Assembly (NCBI GenBank): GCA_030668875.1
Contig: DAOVER010000019.1
Location: 1 to 58,650 of the forward strand
Direction of reading: 5' to 3'
DNA from: Candidatus Heimdallarchaeota archaeon
GTDB lineage: Archaea; Asgardarchaeota; Heimdallarchaeia; Heimdallarchaeales; Heimdallarchaeaceae
DNA length: 58,650 nucleotides
Part shown: in pieces, positions 1 through 8,199 of the stretch
How positions within the stretch are numbered: the first letter of the stretch is position 1
Layout: each line of letters starts with the position of its first letter
The notes under the pieces: generated by a model
The model's database searches: none
The model's input: the letters and a program-made list of their open reading frames with translations, nothing else
What the model was told of the DNA's origin: nothing
Position numbers and translations under genes: made by a program

Positions 1-110
1 CGCCAACATTCCTGCCATTGCGCATCGTGCTGTATGGTTCAAACTTTATTAACTGAGGGACAAGTGTTCAAACACTTGCGAACCATAAATATGGCGAGTT
101 TTCGCCAAGC
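1..110 (+). ncRNA. candidate structured RNA or leader, partial at window edge
   Basis: Seen: TATGGTTC (33-40) is complementary to GAACCATA (80-87). Inside it lies a perfect hairpin, CAAGTGTT (61-68) with AACACTTG (71-78). Next comes GGCGA/TCGCC (93-97 with 102-106). CGCCA at 1-5 could instead pair with TGGCG at 92-96, closing a multibranch fold. Base composition is richer in G+C than surrounding spacers. I found none of the hallmarks of tRNA, RNase P RNA or SRP RNA. It could be the 3' part of a longer RNA that starts before the window, or simply a structured leader. Strand is uncertain because the stems are symmetric. Confidence 0.25.
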
Positions 111-320
111 ACTACCCATATATCAGCACTTTCCTATATAAACTCGTAGAAAAATGGAAGAAAATTAGAGAGGTATTAACCATCACCACCTCAACATGCA
201 ATGAGGGACAGCTCAGAGACTTCTGGCAAGATTGAATAAGATTTTAATCATCTGTTGCTAACGGTAGGTGAGATACTTAGTCGATTCATCGAGAGCTAAA
301 ACTCGTAAAACTAGCGGAAA
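111..320. other. non-coding spacer before the first gene
   Basis: No ORF of note. Small potential hairpins are present: GAGGT...ACCTC near 159-181, TCGAT TC ATCGA at 271-282 and GAG...CTC just after. They suggest the structured character of positions 1-110 may continue into this segment, but no known RNA family is recognised. Confidence 0.3.
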
Positions 321-1304
321 GTGGACATATTGAAGATCCTTATTACATCTAAGAATGGAGAATTGCTCTATCAGTACGATAGCTTTAGTGAAATCAAAAT
401 TCACGACAATGCTTTAATTACTGGTCTAATCAGCGCAATTGTTGCACTTTCTTCTGAAGTAGTATGTTCTTTCCCACGTGAAATAGAATTTGAGGGTAAA
501 ATTCTCTATTTTTATATAGAAAATGAGTTGATTGTTGCTCTTCTTGTTGATATTGACGCCCCATTTAATGGAGATATTCTTCCAATACTTCTAGCAGAAT
601 TCAAGAAAGTCCAACAGAAGTACAATTTCAGTATTTATCGGGCAATCAAATATGAAGAGGAAGTTTCAACAAGGATAAAAACTGCTCTTGCCAAATATTT
701 GTCCAATATGCAAAAAAATATGCTCACTATCTTTAGGAAAACTGATCTAACTGATTACAAGTCCATGGTGAAGTTGAAAAATGTCGCGCGTGATGTAATG
801 TTTGATGGTTCAAGAGAATTTCTGTCATTTGAAATAATATCTCGTGTTATTCCTGAAGGTTTAGGTAAAGTGCTATATGGTCTAATCGTTGGTCTCCCTG
901 TTATAGTTGTAGGAAATAGAAATCTCGTTGAACCAATGATACATACTTTTCGTCTTCTTTCCCCAACAAGAATACTAAATGTCAAACCATGGTCTTTCAA
1001 ATATGAAATTGGATATGATATTATTGGGACAAATGATTACGCTGAACTTATACCTTCTAGTAATCTGATAATTGTCAATATTGACGAAGGAATTGTTTTT
1101 GGAGGAAACTCATCTGCATATTTTGAAGAATTGGTTAAGCAAGTCTCAAGTCTGAATGCTGTGGAAGCTTTCACCTTTTTAAGAACTGAGTTGGATTGGG
1201 TTTTCCAGTCTCTGGAATCATTATCCATACGAAGTCATTCCAAAGATGTTCTCCCTCTAGAAAAACAAATGATACTTTTTGAATTACTTAAACGTCTTCA
1301 CTAA
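321..1304 (+). CDS. longin/roadblock-like domain protein, Asgard type
   Basis: A 327-residue soluble protein with a GTG start. Seen: the first ~100 residues follow the pattern of longin/roadblock-like domains in this window, with a hydrophobic beta strand (KILITSKNGELLYQY), an acidic turn, then an amphipathic helix (ALITGLISAIVALSSE). The C-terminal 200 residues show alternating strands and helices (GLPVIVVGNRNLVEPM, NLIIVNIDEG), suggesting a second alpha/beta domain that I cannot name. Known of the family: such domains are abundant in Asgard archaea and act as platforms or regulators of small GTPases. Inferred: a cytoplasmic partner of a Ras/Arf-like GTPase; an Arf-like GTPase gene lies 3 kb away on the other strand. 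No enzyme motif is visible. Confidence 0.6.
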   Translation: MDILKILITSKNGELLYQYDSFSEIKIHDNALITGLISAIVALSSEVVCSFPREIEFEGKILYFYIENELIVALLVDIDAPFNGDILPILLAEFKKVQQKYNFSIYRAIKYEEEVSTRIKTALAKYLSNMQKNMLTIFRKTDLTDYKSMVKLKNVARDVMFDGSREFLSFEIISRVIPEGLGKVLYGLIVGLPVIVVGNRNLVEPMIHTFRLLSPTRILNVKPWSFKYEIGYDIIGTNDYAELIPSSNLIIVNIDEGIVFGGNSSAYFEELVKQVSSLNAVEAFTFLRTELDWVFQSLESLSIRSHSKDVLPLEKQMILFELLKRLH

Positions 1305-1363
1305 ACATTAGATTTACATATAGTGAAGATTTATAATGTTCTAAACAAATGAGCATTTGTTCC

Positions 1364-1687
1364 ATGAGTTCGTCTGAGCAAAAAAATGAAAAGTCTAGAC
1401 TAGATTGGATAAGATTCAAGAAGCAATCTTTAGTAGGCAAAATAATTTTTGTGAGTACTGTTTGCTTTTTTGGTGTCTTGTTGCTTTTCAACTTCTTTAC
1501 CTTGCTTTACGGTAAATGGGATGATTTAGGGATTTATTCAGTCTGGATTGTCTTTGGATGGTTATTCCTTTCAGTATTGATTTACATCAGTTTTAGGATT
1601 ATTTCAATAGTCATGTCAAAGGGTAGCAAAGAGATTAAAGAACTGGAAAGTTTACCTCCGGAAGAAAAAGATATAGGACAAAAGTGA
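1364..1687 (+). CDS. two-helix mini membrane protein 1
   Basis: About 107 residues. A short charged N-terminus is followed by two hydrophobic helices (around IIFVSTVCFFGVLLLFNFF and WIVFGWLFLSVLIYISF) joined by a short loop with GKWDD, then a charged tail. A TATA-like box TTTATAATG (1330-1338) lies ~30 nt before the ATG at 1364, favouring it as a leaderless start over the ATG at 1349. Its stop overlaps the next gene's GTG (GTGA), so the three small genes to 2239 form an operon. The family is not recognised. It resembles the two small proteins near 45.6-46.3 kb in layout. Confidence 0.55.
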   Translation: MSSSEQKNEKSRLDWIRFKKQSLVGKIIFVSTVCFFGVLLLFNFFTLLYGKWDDLGIYSVWIVFGWLFLSVLIYISFRIISIVMSKGSKEIKELESLPPEEKDIGQK

Positions 1688-2001
1688 TTAATTTGACAAT
1701 GCTGAATGTACCCACTCATCATAGTAAATTCTATTTGATTGTAATTGGATCAATTTATGCATTACTAGTAACTGCAATTATAGTTCTAGCCGCTCTAGCA
1801 AATGACTGGGTTTTCTGGATTTTTGCTTCTTTAACAAACATAGTCATTATAATGATCGGTGTTGTGCGATTCATCAATTTATTGAAACCTAAAATGGTTA
1901 GTTCTCCCTTGGGAAAAACTTTATCATACAGTTCACCACAACTAGAAAAAGAGAATACAGTAGAGAAAACTGAGAGTAATGATGATGGAAAAAACAAATG
2001 A
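1684..2001 (+). CDS. two-helix mini membrane protein 2
   Basis: Up to 105 residues from a GTG that overlaps the preceding stop by 4 nt; an in-frame ATG at 1699 is the alternative. Two predicted transmembrane helices (FYLIVIGSIYALLVTAIIVL and FWIFASLTNIVIIMIGVVRF) are separated by a short NDW loop. A polar, charged tail of ~45 residues follows. The arrangement (N-terminus, helix, W-containing loop, helix, charged cytoplasmic tail) matches its neighbours. No function is recognisable. Tight overlap on both sides indicates translational coupling and probably a joint membrane complex (inference). Confidence 0.5.
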   Translation: MINLTMLNVPTHHSKFYLIVIGSIYALLVTAIIVLAALANDWVFWIFASLTNIVIIMIGVVRFINLLKPKMVSSPLGKTLSYSSPQLEKENTVEKTESNDDGKNK

Positions 2002-2239
2002 AGCAAGTGTTTTAATGGTATCAACTATCTCGAGTTTTGTAATGTTGGTGGGAGCATTTGGGTTAGTATTTCTACTCGCATTTATTGAATCAATTACGAT
2101 GGATTGGCATCATGCAATTTGGGGTGTTATTTTTATTTCGCTAACATTTGGATTCAGTTTGAGTTATATTTTATGTCAAAAAATTCTTGGACGCATAGAA
2201 AAGAAAAAATCTGAGGAGTTAGAACAAAACAGCTCTTAA
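1979..2239 (+). CDS. two-helix mini membrane protein 3
   Basis: About 86 residues. The start lies in an ATGATGATG run inside the end of the previous gene, so any of three ATGs is possible. Two hydrophobic helices (SSFVMLVGAFGLVFLLAFIE and IWGVIFISLTFGFSLSYIL) flank a loop with DWHH. A short Lys/Glu-rich tail ends the protein. Third member of the overlapping trio. It probably descends with its neighbours from one ancestral two-helix protein, since the loop W and the lengths agree, but sequence identity is low by eye. Unknown function. Confidence 0.5.
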   Translation: MMMEKTNEASVLMVSTISSFVMLVGAFGLVFLLAFIESITMDWHHAIWGVIFISLTFGFSLSYILCQKILGRIEKKKSEELEQNSS

Positions 2240-2275
2240 ACCCTCTTCTGTAACGTATTCGAGCAGTCTTACCCA

Positions 2276-2287
2276 TCTTTAAATACT
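2276..2287 (+). promoter_or_regulatory. TATA-box promoter of a leaderless gene
   Basis: CTTTAAATACTA is centred ~27 nt before the ATG at 2308, the classic spacing of an archaeal box A to a transcription start that coincides with the start codon. No Shine-Dalgarno precedes the ATG. Confidence 0.55.
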
Positions 2288-2307
2288 AAACAGAGTATAT
2301 TTTTGTA

Positions 2308-2556
2308 ATGGATACTTCCGACAATATACGGGAAAGTAGAATATTTGAGAAATCTATCCCCTTGATACGTAGATGTATGAAAGAAAAAGTCAGTATTTCC
2401 CTGCTTTTGTCAACACTAAAACTAATGGATATGGGACTGATTAAGGAAGTCGAAGATTTGAACAGTTTTATGGAGAAAAGAATCGAGATAAACCCTAATC
2501 GTTTACATGATGTAGAAAGGATCAAGGGTATGATTCTTAACAACTATTTTGAATGA
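2308..2556 (+). CDS. small soluble protein of unknown function
   Basis: An 82-residue, charged and mostly helical polypeptide with no membrane segment and no cysteine motif (only one Cys). The well-placed TATA box upstream supports expression. An opposing ORF of similar size covers nearly the same stretch but lacks comparable signals. Its 3' end overlaps the 3' end of the convergent AcdA-like gene by 13 nt. I do not recognise the family. The helical IRRCMKEKVS...LLLSTLKLMDMG region could be a small alpha-helical bundle or HTH-like fold, which is speculation. Confidence 0.5.
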   Translation: MDTSDNIRESRIFEKSIPLIRRCMKEKVSISLLLSTLKLMDMGLIKEVEDLNSFMEKRIEINPNRLHDVERIKGMILNNYFE

Positions 2557-3914
2557 ACCTTCATTCTCTCATAGAGAACTTTTGCTGCAAAAGCTGCTTC
2601 TCTTGGCGAAAGAAATATAGGCGCTTTCTCTTTCTCAGCATAATCCTTTATCTCTTCAAGTATTGATCCGCTCATGAATACTGGGAAGATGGGTTTTTTT
2701 CTATCAGTCTCATTCCAAGCTCTAATGACTCCTTTGTAATGTTCATCTGGTTTCATCTCCAAAAACGTAGGAATAACACAACATGGAACAACAATGTCGA
2801 TATTAGGATCCTCTAACATTGCTTTGGTCACTTGATAATACCCTTCTCCATTTGCTCCAGCTATCATGTCGAGTGGGTTAACTTTCTTTACTAATGAAAT
2901 CACGTGGGGGTCAATTTTTTGTATAAACTCCTCAGAGAATTCAGTAAGTTCTAATCCCATTTCTTCAGAGTGATCACTGAACAGAACAGCTGACCCTCCC
3001 GAATTAGTTAGCACACCAATTTTTCCTCCTTGAGGTTCAGGTAGGAAAGAGAATGCCTTTATTGCTGTAATATAATCACCAAAGCTTTCACACAAAGTAG
3101 CACCAGCTTGTTTAACAGCGGTTTTAAGAGAGTTATAATCGGTTGCGATTGCTCCTGTATGACTGCTAGCGCTTTTCATCCCTGCAGCTGTTCTACCTCC
3201 TTTAAGAACTACTGTTGGTTTTTTAGCAGCTACTTCAACAAGTTTATTGTAAAATGCTCTCCCATCGATGACATTTTCTAGATAAACAGAAATTACCTTA
3301 GTATCTTCATCATCAATGAAATACTCGAGTAAATCTGTAAGATTTACATCTATCATGTTTCCTAGATTGGCAAATTTAGAGAAACCCAACCCTTGCCACC
3401 ACAGTTCGTAAAGAATTACCGCTCCCACTGAACCTGATTGCGTTAATATGCTTATGTTACCCTCACTAGGTGCTTGAACGAAGGAAGCATTCATTCCGTA
3501 GTCAACATTTTGAATGCCAACGCAATTGGGACCAATTAACCTCATACCTGCATCCAAACTTTTACATTTAATCTCTTGTTCAATTCTCTTTCCTTCTTCG
3601 TTTAACTCCCCAAAGCCAGCTGTTACAATAATAGCACGTTTAATTTCCTTCTCAATGCATTGATCAATAACAATCGGAACAGCTTTGGAAGGTACTAAGA
3701 TAATGGCGAGATCGATTTCTTTCTCAACCTCCAAGACAGATTTGTAGCATTTTAAGCCAAAAATCTCTGTAGCCTTAGGGTTGATTGGATAAATTTCTGC
3801 TTTTAATTTCTCATTTTCCAACAGATTTGCAGTTACTGCATTACCAAATTTCTTAGGGTCGCTAGTAGCTCCAACAATTGCTATGGATTTAGGATAAAAG
3901 AATTGATGAACCAT
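2544..3914 (-). CDS. acdA: ADP-forming acyl-CoA synthetase, alpha subunit
   Basis: About 456 residues. Converts acyl-CoA, ADP and Pi to acid, CoA and ATP together with a beta (ATP-grasp) subunit, giving substrate-level ATP in fermentative archaea. Seen: an N-terminal CoA-binding Rossmann domain (FFYPKSIAIVGATSDPKKFG), the succinyl-CoA-synthetase-like region with GPNCVG and TQSGSVG, and ASSHTGA carrying the phosphorylated histidine. The length matches stand-alone alpha chains rather than alpha-beta fusions. I chose the ATG at 3914, where homologues begin, over the TTG at 3923. The beta subunit is not in the window. The GTPase gene lies 65 nt upstream on the same strand, so co-transcription is possible. 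Substrate (acetate, branched or aromatic acids) cannot be told. Confidence 0.88.
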   Translation of the reverse strand: MVHQFFYPKSIAIVGATSDPKKFGNAVTANLLENEKLKAEIYPINPKATEIFGLKCYKSVLEVEKEIDLAIILVPSKAVPIVIDQCIEKEIKRAIIVTAGFGELNEEGKRIEQEIKCKSLDAGMRLIGPNCVGIQNVDYGMNASFVQAPSEGNISILTQSGSVGAVILYELWWQGLGFSKFANLGNMIDVNLTDLLEYFIDDEDTKVISVYLENVIDGRAFYNKLVEVAAKKPTVVLKGGRTAAGMKSASSHTGAIATDYNSLKTAVKQAGATLCESFGDYITAIKAFSFLPEPQGGKIGVLTNSGGSAVLFSDHSEEMGLELTEFSEEFIQKIDPHVISLVKKVNPLDMIAGANGEGYYQVTKAMLEDPNIDIVVPCCVIPTFLEMKPDEHYKGVIRAWNETDRKKPIFPVFMSGSILEEIKDYAEKEKAPIFLSPREAAFAAKVLYERMKVHSK

Positions 3915-3979
3915 ATCACTCAATTAGAAGATATTACTTAACTTTTATGTTTTTCTCTTCCATCTGAAATAGAAGATAC

Positions 3980-4936
3980 TCATTTGAATCCTTTTTGTAT
4001 AATGTATTCAGATAAGTCAATGTTCAATACTTGAACTACCACACTTTCTAAAATACTAAACTCTTCCATGGGTTTTACAAACTCGTTTAGCACATCAATC
4101 TTTCTTCTAGCTTCTTGCTGGCTCTCATTTTTGGCAATAATCATAGAGTAGATGTACTGACTATCAGTTTTTATTATGTATTGATAATCTCCAGAAACCA
4201 TGTATTGTAACATTCCCGTTTTTCCAAATATCCTTTTACTAAAACTTTCAATAGCTGCTAGAAATCCTGCTAACAACGATGGGTCTTCCTCAAGTCCAAT
4301 TTTGTCAATCTCAAGTAAAGGAAACCCATCAATATCTGCAATCATAAACATAAGTGGATCGATTTTTCTTTTTGTAGCAAGTTTTGCAGTGTTATTCTTT
4401 AACCAATTCAAAGCGTTGTCGACGTTTTCACCAGTTTTCATACTGGTTTTGAAGAATTGAAAGGAAGCATTTTCTTTCTCTGCTAAATTGAAAAGATTCA
4501 GGTGATTGATAACAGATTCTAGGTCTTGACTTTCTTTTAAATCTGCTTTATTACATAAAAATAAGATTAAGAATTCATCACGATCGTCTTTAAGATTTAT
4601 AATTCGCCAAAATTCCTCTTTAGCTTCGTCAAAACTATCTGGATCAGCTGAATCTATCATGAATACTAGACCATAAGCTAACTTTACGTATGATTCCCAA
4701 ATTGTTTTACGATAAGATATGTGCCCTCCAAGATCGAAAATATCAACTCTTGCATCTCCTATTTCTGTTGTCTCGAATTGCAAACCCATTGTAGGTCTTG
4801 TTTCTTCGAATTCTCCAGTCATTATTCGCTTCAAGAAAGAAGATTTTCCTGCTTGTGATAACCCTATTATAACTAACGGGATGCCCTTTTCATCGAATTT
4901 CATCTCAGTAGTCATTTTTTTCATCTTATCTAACAA
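3980..4936 (-). CDS. Arf/Sar-family GTPase fused to a longin/roadblock-like domain
   Basis: 318 residues in two domains. Residues ~18-185 form a small GTPase: G1 GLSQAGKSS (25-33), switch I Thr49, G3 DLGGH (68-72), G4 NKAD (129-132), G5-like TSM (164-166). The G3 glycine pair and following WESY pattern are Arf/Sar-like. At the catalytic position His72 replaces the Gln of Arf, as in eukaryotic Sar1. Residues ~194-318 (PLMFMIADIDGFPLLEI, then LLAGFLAAIESFSKRIFG) match the longin/roadblock-like fold seen elsewhere in this window. Known: such domains bind or regulate small GTPases. Inferred: a GTPase carrying its own regulator in cis. The TTG start is tentative; the next ATG is at 4924. No lipidation motif or N-terminal amphipathic helix is obvious. 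Confidence 0.8.
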   Translation of the reverse strand: MLDKMKKMTTEMKFDEKGIPLVIIGLSQAGKSSFLKRIMTGEFEETRPTMGLQFETTEIGDARVDIFDLGGHISYRKTIWESYVKLAYGLVFMIDSADPDSFDEAKEEFWRIINLKDDRDEFLILFLCNKADLKESQDLESVINHLNLFNLAEKENASFQFFKTSMKTGENVDNALNWLKNNTAKLATKRKIDPLMFMIADIDGFPLLEIDKIGLEEDPSLLAGFLAAIESFSKRIFGKTGMLQYMVSGDYQYIIKTDSQYIYSMIIAKNESQQEARRKIDVLNEFVKPMEEFSILESVVVQVLNIDLSEYIIQKGFK

Positions 4937-5347
4937 CTTCCCTTTCAGACAAGCTTTTATTTCTATTGATAGTGCTCGTCAGTACAAAATAAACTTTTCT
5001 TAATTTGCAATTGACTTATTCTTCAGTATGAACCGAAAATTCAGTGAGGAAAAACTAAAACAAAGGCTTTATTAATATTTTACATGTTTTGTTATATATC
5101 TAATTAATAGAAAGAAACTAAAGAAAGCTATCTTGTATAAAATGAATGGTGTTAAGTTAAATAATAATGTGAAGTGTGTTCAGAAAAAATACACCCACAT
5201 CTAGAAATTTATTGAATTATTGTATCTTTTATCTCTATTAATTGTATTCATTTTTGTCGGTATTTACACAGCGCAAGTTTTGAGGAAAGAAATATATACA
5301 ACATTTCACAATGGTATGATATACTCACTGAAAAGGTGTGTAAGAAT
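4937..5347. other. AT-rich intergenic region with divergent promoters
   Basis: About 400 nt with no credible gene. It separates the minus-strand GTPase from the plus-strand surface protein. A TATA-like AAATATATAC near 5290-5299 precedes the surface-protein gene, whose ATG at 5348 has AGGTG at 5334-5338. Other A/T-rich stretches (5065-5110) could hold the minus-strand promoter. No repeats or RNA genes were recognised. Confidence 0.4.
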
Positions 5348-8095
5348 ATGAATAGACGGAATTTAATGAAAACAACATTCATTATTCTACTTTTGACACT
5401 TTCTATGATTGGGGGTTCTAATCAAGCTGCTCAAGCTCTAAATTACACTCAAGACCCCTCAAATGAAGAAGTGCAGCAAGTAGCAACTGAACCGGCACAA
5501 GATCAAATAGGATTGCAAGATACAGAAGATACAATTGAAATCTGGATTGTACAAGATTTTGTGATAACGGTATATGATTTGGCATTGATGGAATGTCATG
5601 TGCTAAATCTTTATGGAATTGAAATTGAAGCGGATATAGAAGTATGGATTCAATATGACAATGGTAGTGTTTTCCTCATCTATCAAGAATCAAGAATACT
5701 GTTTCCTTACTTGGAATATATCTTTAATGTAACACATGCTTTCACATCAGTAGGTTTCCATTTAGTTAATCTCAAAGTAATGGATATAACAAATAACCAG
5801 GAAGTTACAACAGAGTGCCAATGGGAAGTTATTGATGGTTATGTAGAACTAGCTGTTATTCAAGACTACGAAGCTCAAGTCGGAATAGAGGTTAAGATGG
5901 AATTTTATATCTATAATGGATATGCAATAGCAAGGGAATATTTCATTGAAGTATTTCTTGATGATGGTTCGGGTCCAGTACTGATACATAATGAAACAAC
6001 GATTATCGCAGCATATGATGTACTAATGGTAGTAATTTACTGGACCTTTCTTGTCGCAGGACATCATGATGTAATTCTAAGAGTTACTGATGTACCTGAA
6101 ACATATGAATGGTTTGCTTATTGCTATTGGGAAGTTTATGATGGGTTCATAGACATATTAATTGAGCAAAACTATGAAGCTTGGATTGGCGTTGAGGAAA
6201 GGATACAGTTCTGGGTTTACAACTACTATGCTATCGATATTACTGCTGATATTTCTGTTTGGATTGACAACGGAACACATACTTATCAGATATATTCTAG
6301 AAAGGATGTAGTAATAAATACTGGCACATACTTCATGGATGAAGTCTTCTATATATTCATCTATGAAGGATTCTGGGATCTCTATGTAGAAGTTTATGTG
6401 ATAGATTTTGATGTTACGTGGATAGAATTTTGTCCAGAAGGATGGTATGTTTATGGCGGTTTCATAAATGTTTGGATCTACCAACAGTACGAAATTTTCG
6501 TTCTTGAAGAAGCTATGATGTATTGTTGGGTCATGAGCAATTATGCTGTTGATCGCGATATAGCTATTGAATTGTGGATAGTTAATGCAACGCATGACAT
6601 CTTGATATATGGAGAAACTACAGTTATTGCTTCAGGAGAAGTGTATAACTTCACGGTATTTTGGACGTTCCTCTATGTGGATTATTGGGATGTAAAACTA
6701 GTTGTTATTGATCTATTCTCAGGTGAGATATATGTTGACTACTGTTATTGGTATGTTTATGGAGGATACTTTGATCTTTATATTTACCAAGAATACTATG
6801 GATTGCTATATGAAGAACTCTGGATGTCATTTGAGATATATAATTTCTACGCAGTAGAGAAAACTGTAGAAATTGAAATACTCATTTTCGATGGAGTAAA
6901 TTATGTTCAAGTGTATTATGCTGTGGATAATATCTTATCACTTACAGGTTACTTCTTGGAACTTTGGTACATATTTGAAGCCGCTGGATACTATGACGTG
7001 ATACTAATTGTAACTGAAGTGGATACGGGACTAGTGTGGATAGAATATTGTTGGTGGTACATATATGCTGAATATCTAGATATATGGATTGTCCAAGATA
7101 TGGAAGCTTCAGTTGGTGAAGAGGTCCTTATGGAATTCTGGATAGTAAACTATTTCTCAGTTGAAATGGATTTGACAGTTGAAGTATGGATAAGTAATGG
7201 AACGCATTCTGAATTAGCTTATACTGATATAACGGTGATAATTGCAGCTAATGGAATTTACACATTCACATTGCCTTATACATTCTTATACGCTGGATTT
7301 TACACCATAACCTTAATTGTAATAGATGCAACAGGTGCTCAATGGTTTGAATACTGTCGATGGGATATCTATGATGGATTCATTGATGTCTGGATAATTC
7401 AAGACTATGAAGCTATTGTAGGGCAAGAAGTATGGATGGTATTCTACGCACAGAGTTACTATAGTTATGATGTACCCATCTACGTAGAAGTAAGAATAGA
7501 CATGGGTTACGGAATTGTCATACTTTATTCAAACACCTTGGTTTTGCTAGCTGGTCAATTACTAACGTGGAACCTTAGTTATATATTCTTGGACCCAGGA
7601 ATATTCCAAATCTACTTTGTAGTTGTTGAATTACAAACTGGCATTGTTTGGGTTGCAGAATGTCGCTGGTACATCCATGATGATGGCTGGTTAGATATAT
7701 GGATTGAACAAGGATACTATGGAGAAGTAGGAGTAAACTATACTATGCAATTTGGTGTAGGAAATCTATTCTCAATAGATAAGAATCTGAATCTTGTAGT
7801 AAAAATAGTCCAAGGAAGTGACTCTTGGATAGTGCATAATGAAACGAAATTGGTACTATCGATGACAACTTATGATTTCTATGTCTATTGGGTATTCGTG
7901 AACGAAGGTTGGTACGATGTTTACTTCATAGTTACTGATGTCGTCACTGGAATCGTTAAAATAGTGGATTGCTGGTGGAAGATTGAGGAACCCGTTATAC
8001 CTGAATTCAGTTTCATAACTCTATTGCCAATTCTAGGAGCTCTTTCTGCAGCAATCTATTTAGTATTTAGAAGGAAAAGGAAACTAACTCACTAA
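5348..8095 (+). CDS. giant surface protein with eight ~100-residue repeats and PEF-type C-terminal anchor
   Basis: 915 residues from the ATG at 5348 (Shine-Dalgarno AGGTG). An N-terminal signal peptide (TTFIILLLTLSMIGG) is followed by a short acidic linker. Then come eight tandem ~100-residue units, each starting near a (L/I)DIWI(V/E)QDYEA-like strand and ending with Cys-x-Trp and a (Y/D)-D-G-(F/Y)-like turn. Units are extremely rich in Tyr, Trp, Ile and Val, suggesting immunoglobulin-like beta sandwiches. The end, EEPVIPEFSFITLLP, a hydrophobic helix and RRKRK, resembles PEF-CTERM surface anchors processed by archaeosortases. Inferred: an extended cell-surface or adhesive protein. No enzymatic motif. 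Nearly one conserved Cys per repeat is unusual for an extracellular archaeal protein. Confidence 0.8.
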   Translation: MNRRNLMKTTFIILLLTLSMIGGSNQAAQALNYTQDPSNEEVQQVATEPAQDQIGLQDTEDTIEIWIVQDFVITVYDLALMECHVLNLYGIEIEADIEVWIQYDNGSVFLIYQESRILFPYLEYIFNVTHAFTSVGFHLVNLKVMDITNNQEVTTECQWEVIDGYVELAVIQDYEAQVGIEVKMEFYIYNGYAIAREYFIEVFLDDGSGPVLIHNETTIIAAYDVLMVVIYWTFLVAGHHDVILRVTDVPETYEWFAYCYWEVYDGFIDILIEQNYEAWIGVEERIQFWVYNYYAIDITADISVWIDNGTHTYQIYSRKDVVINTGTYFMDEVFYIFIYEGFWDLYVEVYVIDFDVTWIEFCPEGWYVYGGFINVWIYQQYEIFVLEEAMMYCWVMSNYAVDRDIAIELWIVNATHDILIYGETTVIASGEVYNFTVFWTFLYVDYWDVKLVVIDLFSGEIYVDYCYWYVYGGYFDLYIYQEYYGLLYEELWMSFEIYNFYAVEKTVEIEILIFDGVNYVQVYYAVDNILSLTGYFLELWYIFEAAGYYDVILIVTEVDTGLVWIEYCWWYIYAEYLDIWIVQDMEASVGEEVLMEFWIVNYFSVEMDLTVEVWISNGTHSELAYTDITVIIAANGIYTFTLPYTFLYAGFYTITLIVIDATGAQWFEYCRWDIYDGFIDVWIIQDYEAIVGQEVWMVFYAQSYYSYDVPIYVEVRIDMGYGIVILYSNTLVLLAGQLLTWNLSYIFLDPGIFQIYFVVVELQTGIVWVAECRWYIHDDGWLDIWIEQGYYGEVGVNYTMQFGVGNLFSIDKNLNLVVKIVQGSDSWIVHNETKLVLSMTTYDFYVYWVFVNEGWYDVYFIVTDVVTGIVKIVDCWWKIEEPVIPEFSFITLLPILGALSAAIYLVFRRKRKLTH

Positions 8096-8096
8096 T

Positions 8097-8120
8097 CTTT
8101 TTTCTTTTTTCTTTTTTCTT
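8097..8120 (+). terminator. poly-T terminator
   Basis: Directly after the surface-protein stop lie three or four T-runs (TTTTTTCTTTTTTCTTTTTTC type), the usual signal for archaeal termination. Confidence 0.6.
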
Positions 8121-8199
8121 ATCTATAATTTCTAATGACAATGCAATAAATTTTTAAAATTCATTTTTCGTTTGATTCTATCCTATATGGTGAACTAAA

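Noticed and set aside
36..45. GGTTCAAAC near the left edge as a tRNA T-loop
   Set aside because: Flanking 5-bp stem pairing and an acceptor stem are absent; the bases instead pair with GAACC at 80-84.
755..1228. Minus-strand frames inside the longin-type gene
   Set aside because: Shadows of the real plus-strand gene; no start signals or domain patterns.
2286..2543. Minus-strand ORF opposite the small gene at 2308
   Set aside because: Composition is Ser/Ile-rich shadow type and no promoter or Shine-Dalgarno; the plus strand has a well-placed TATA box.
3980..4936. GTPase as MglA- or Rag-type
   Set aside because: The DLGGH G3 motif and the WESY pattern that follows are Arf/Sar-like; the C-terminal domain does not match the Rag C-terminal domain by eye.
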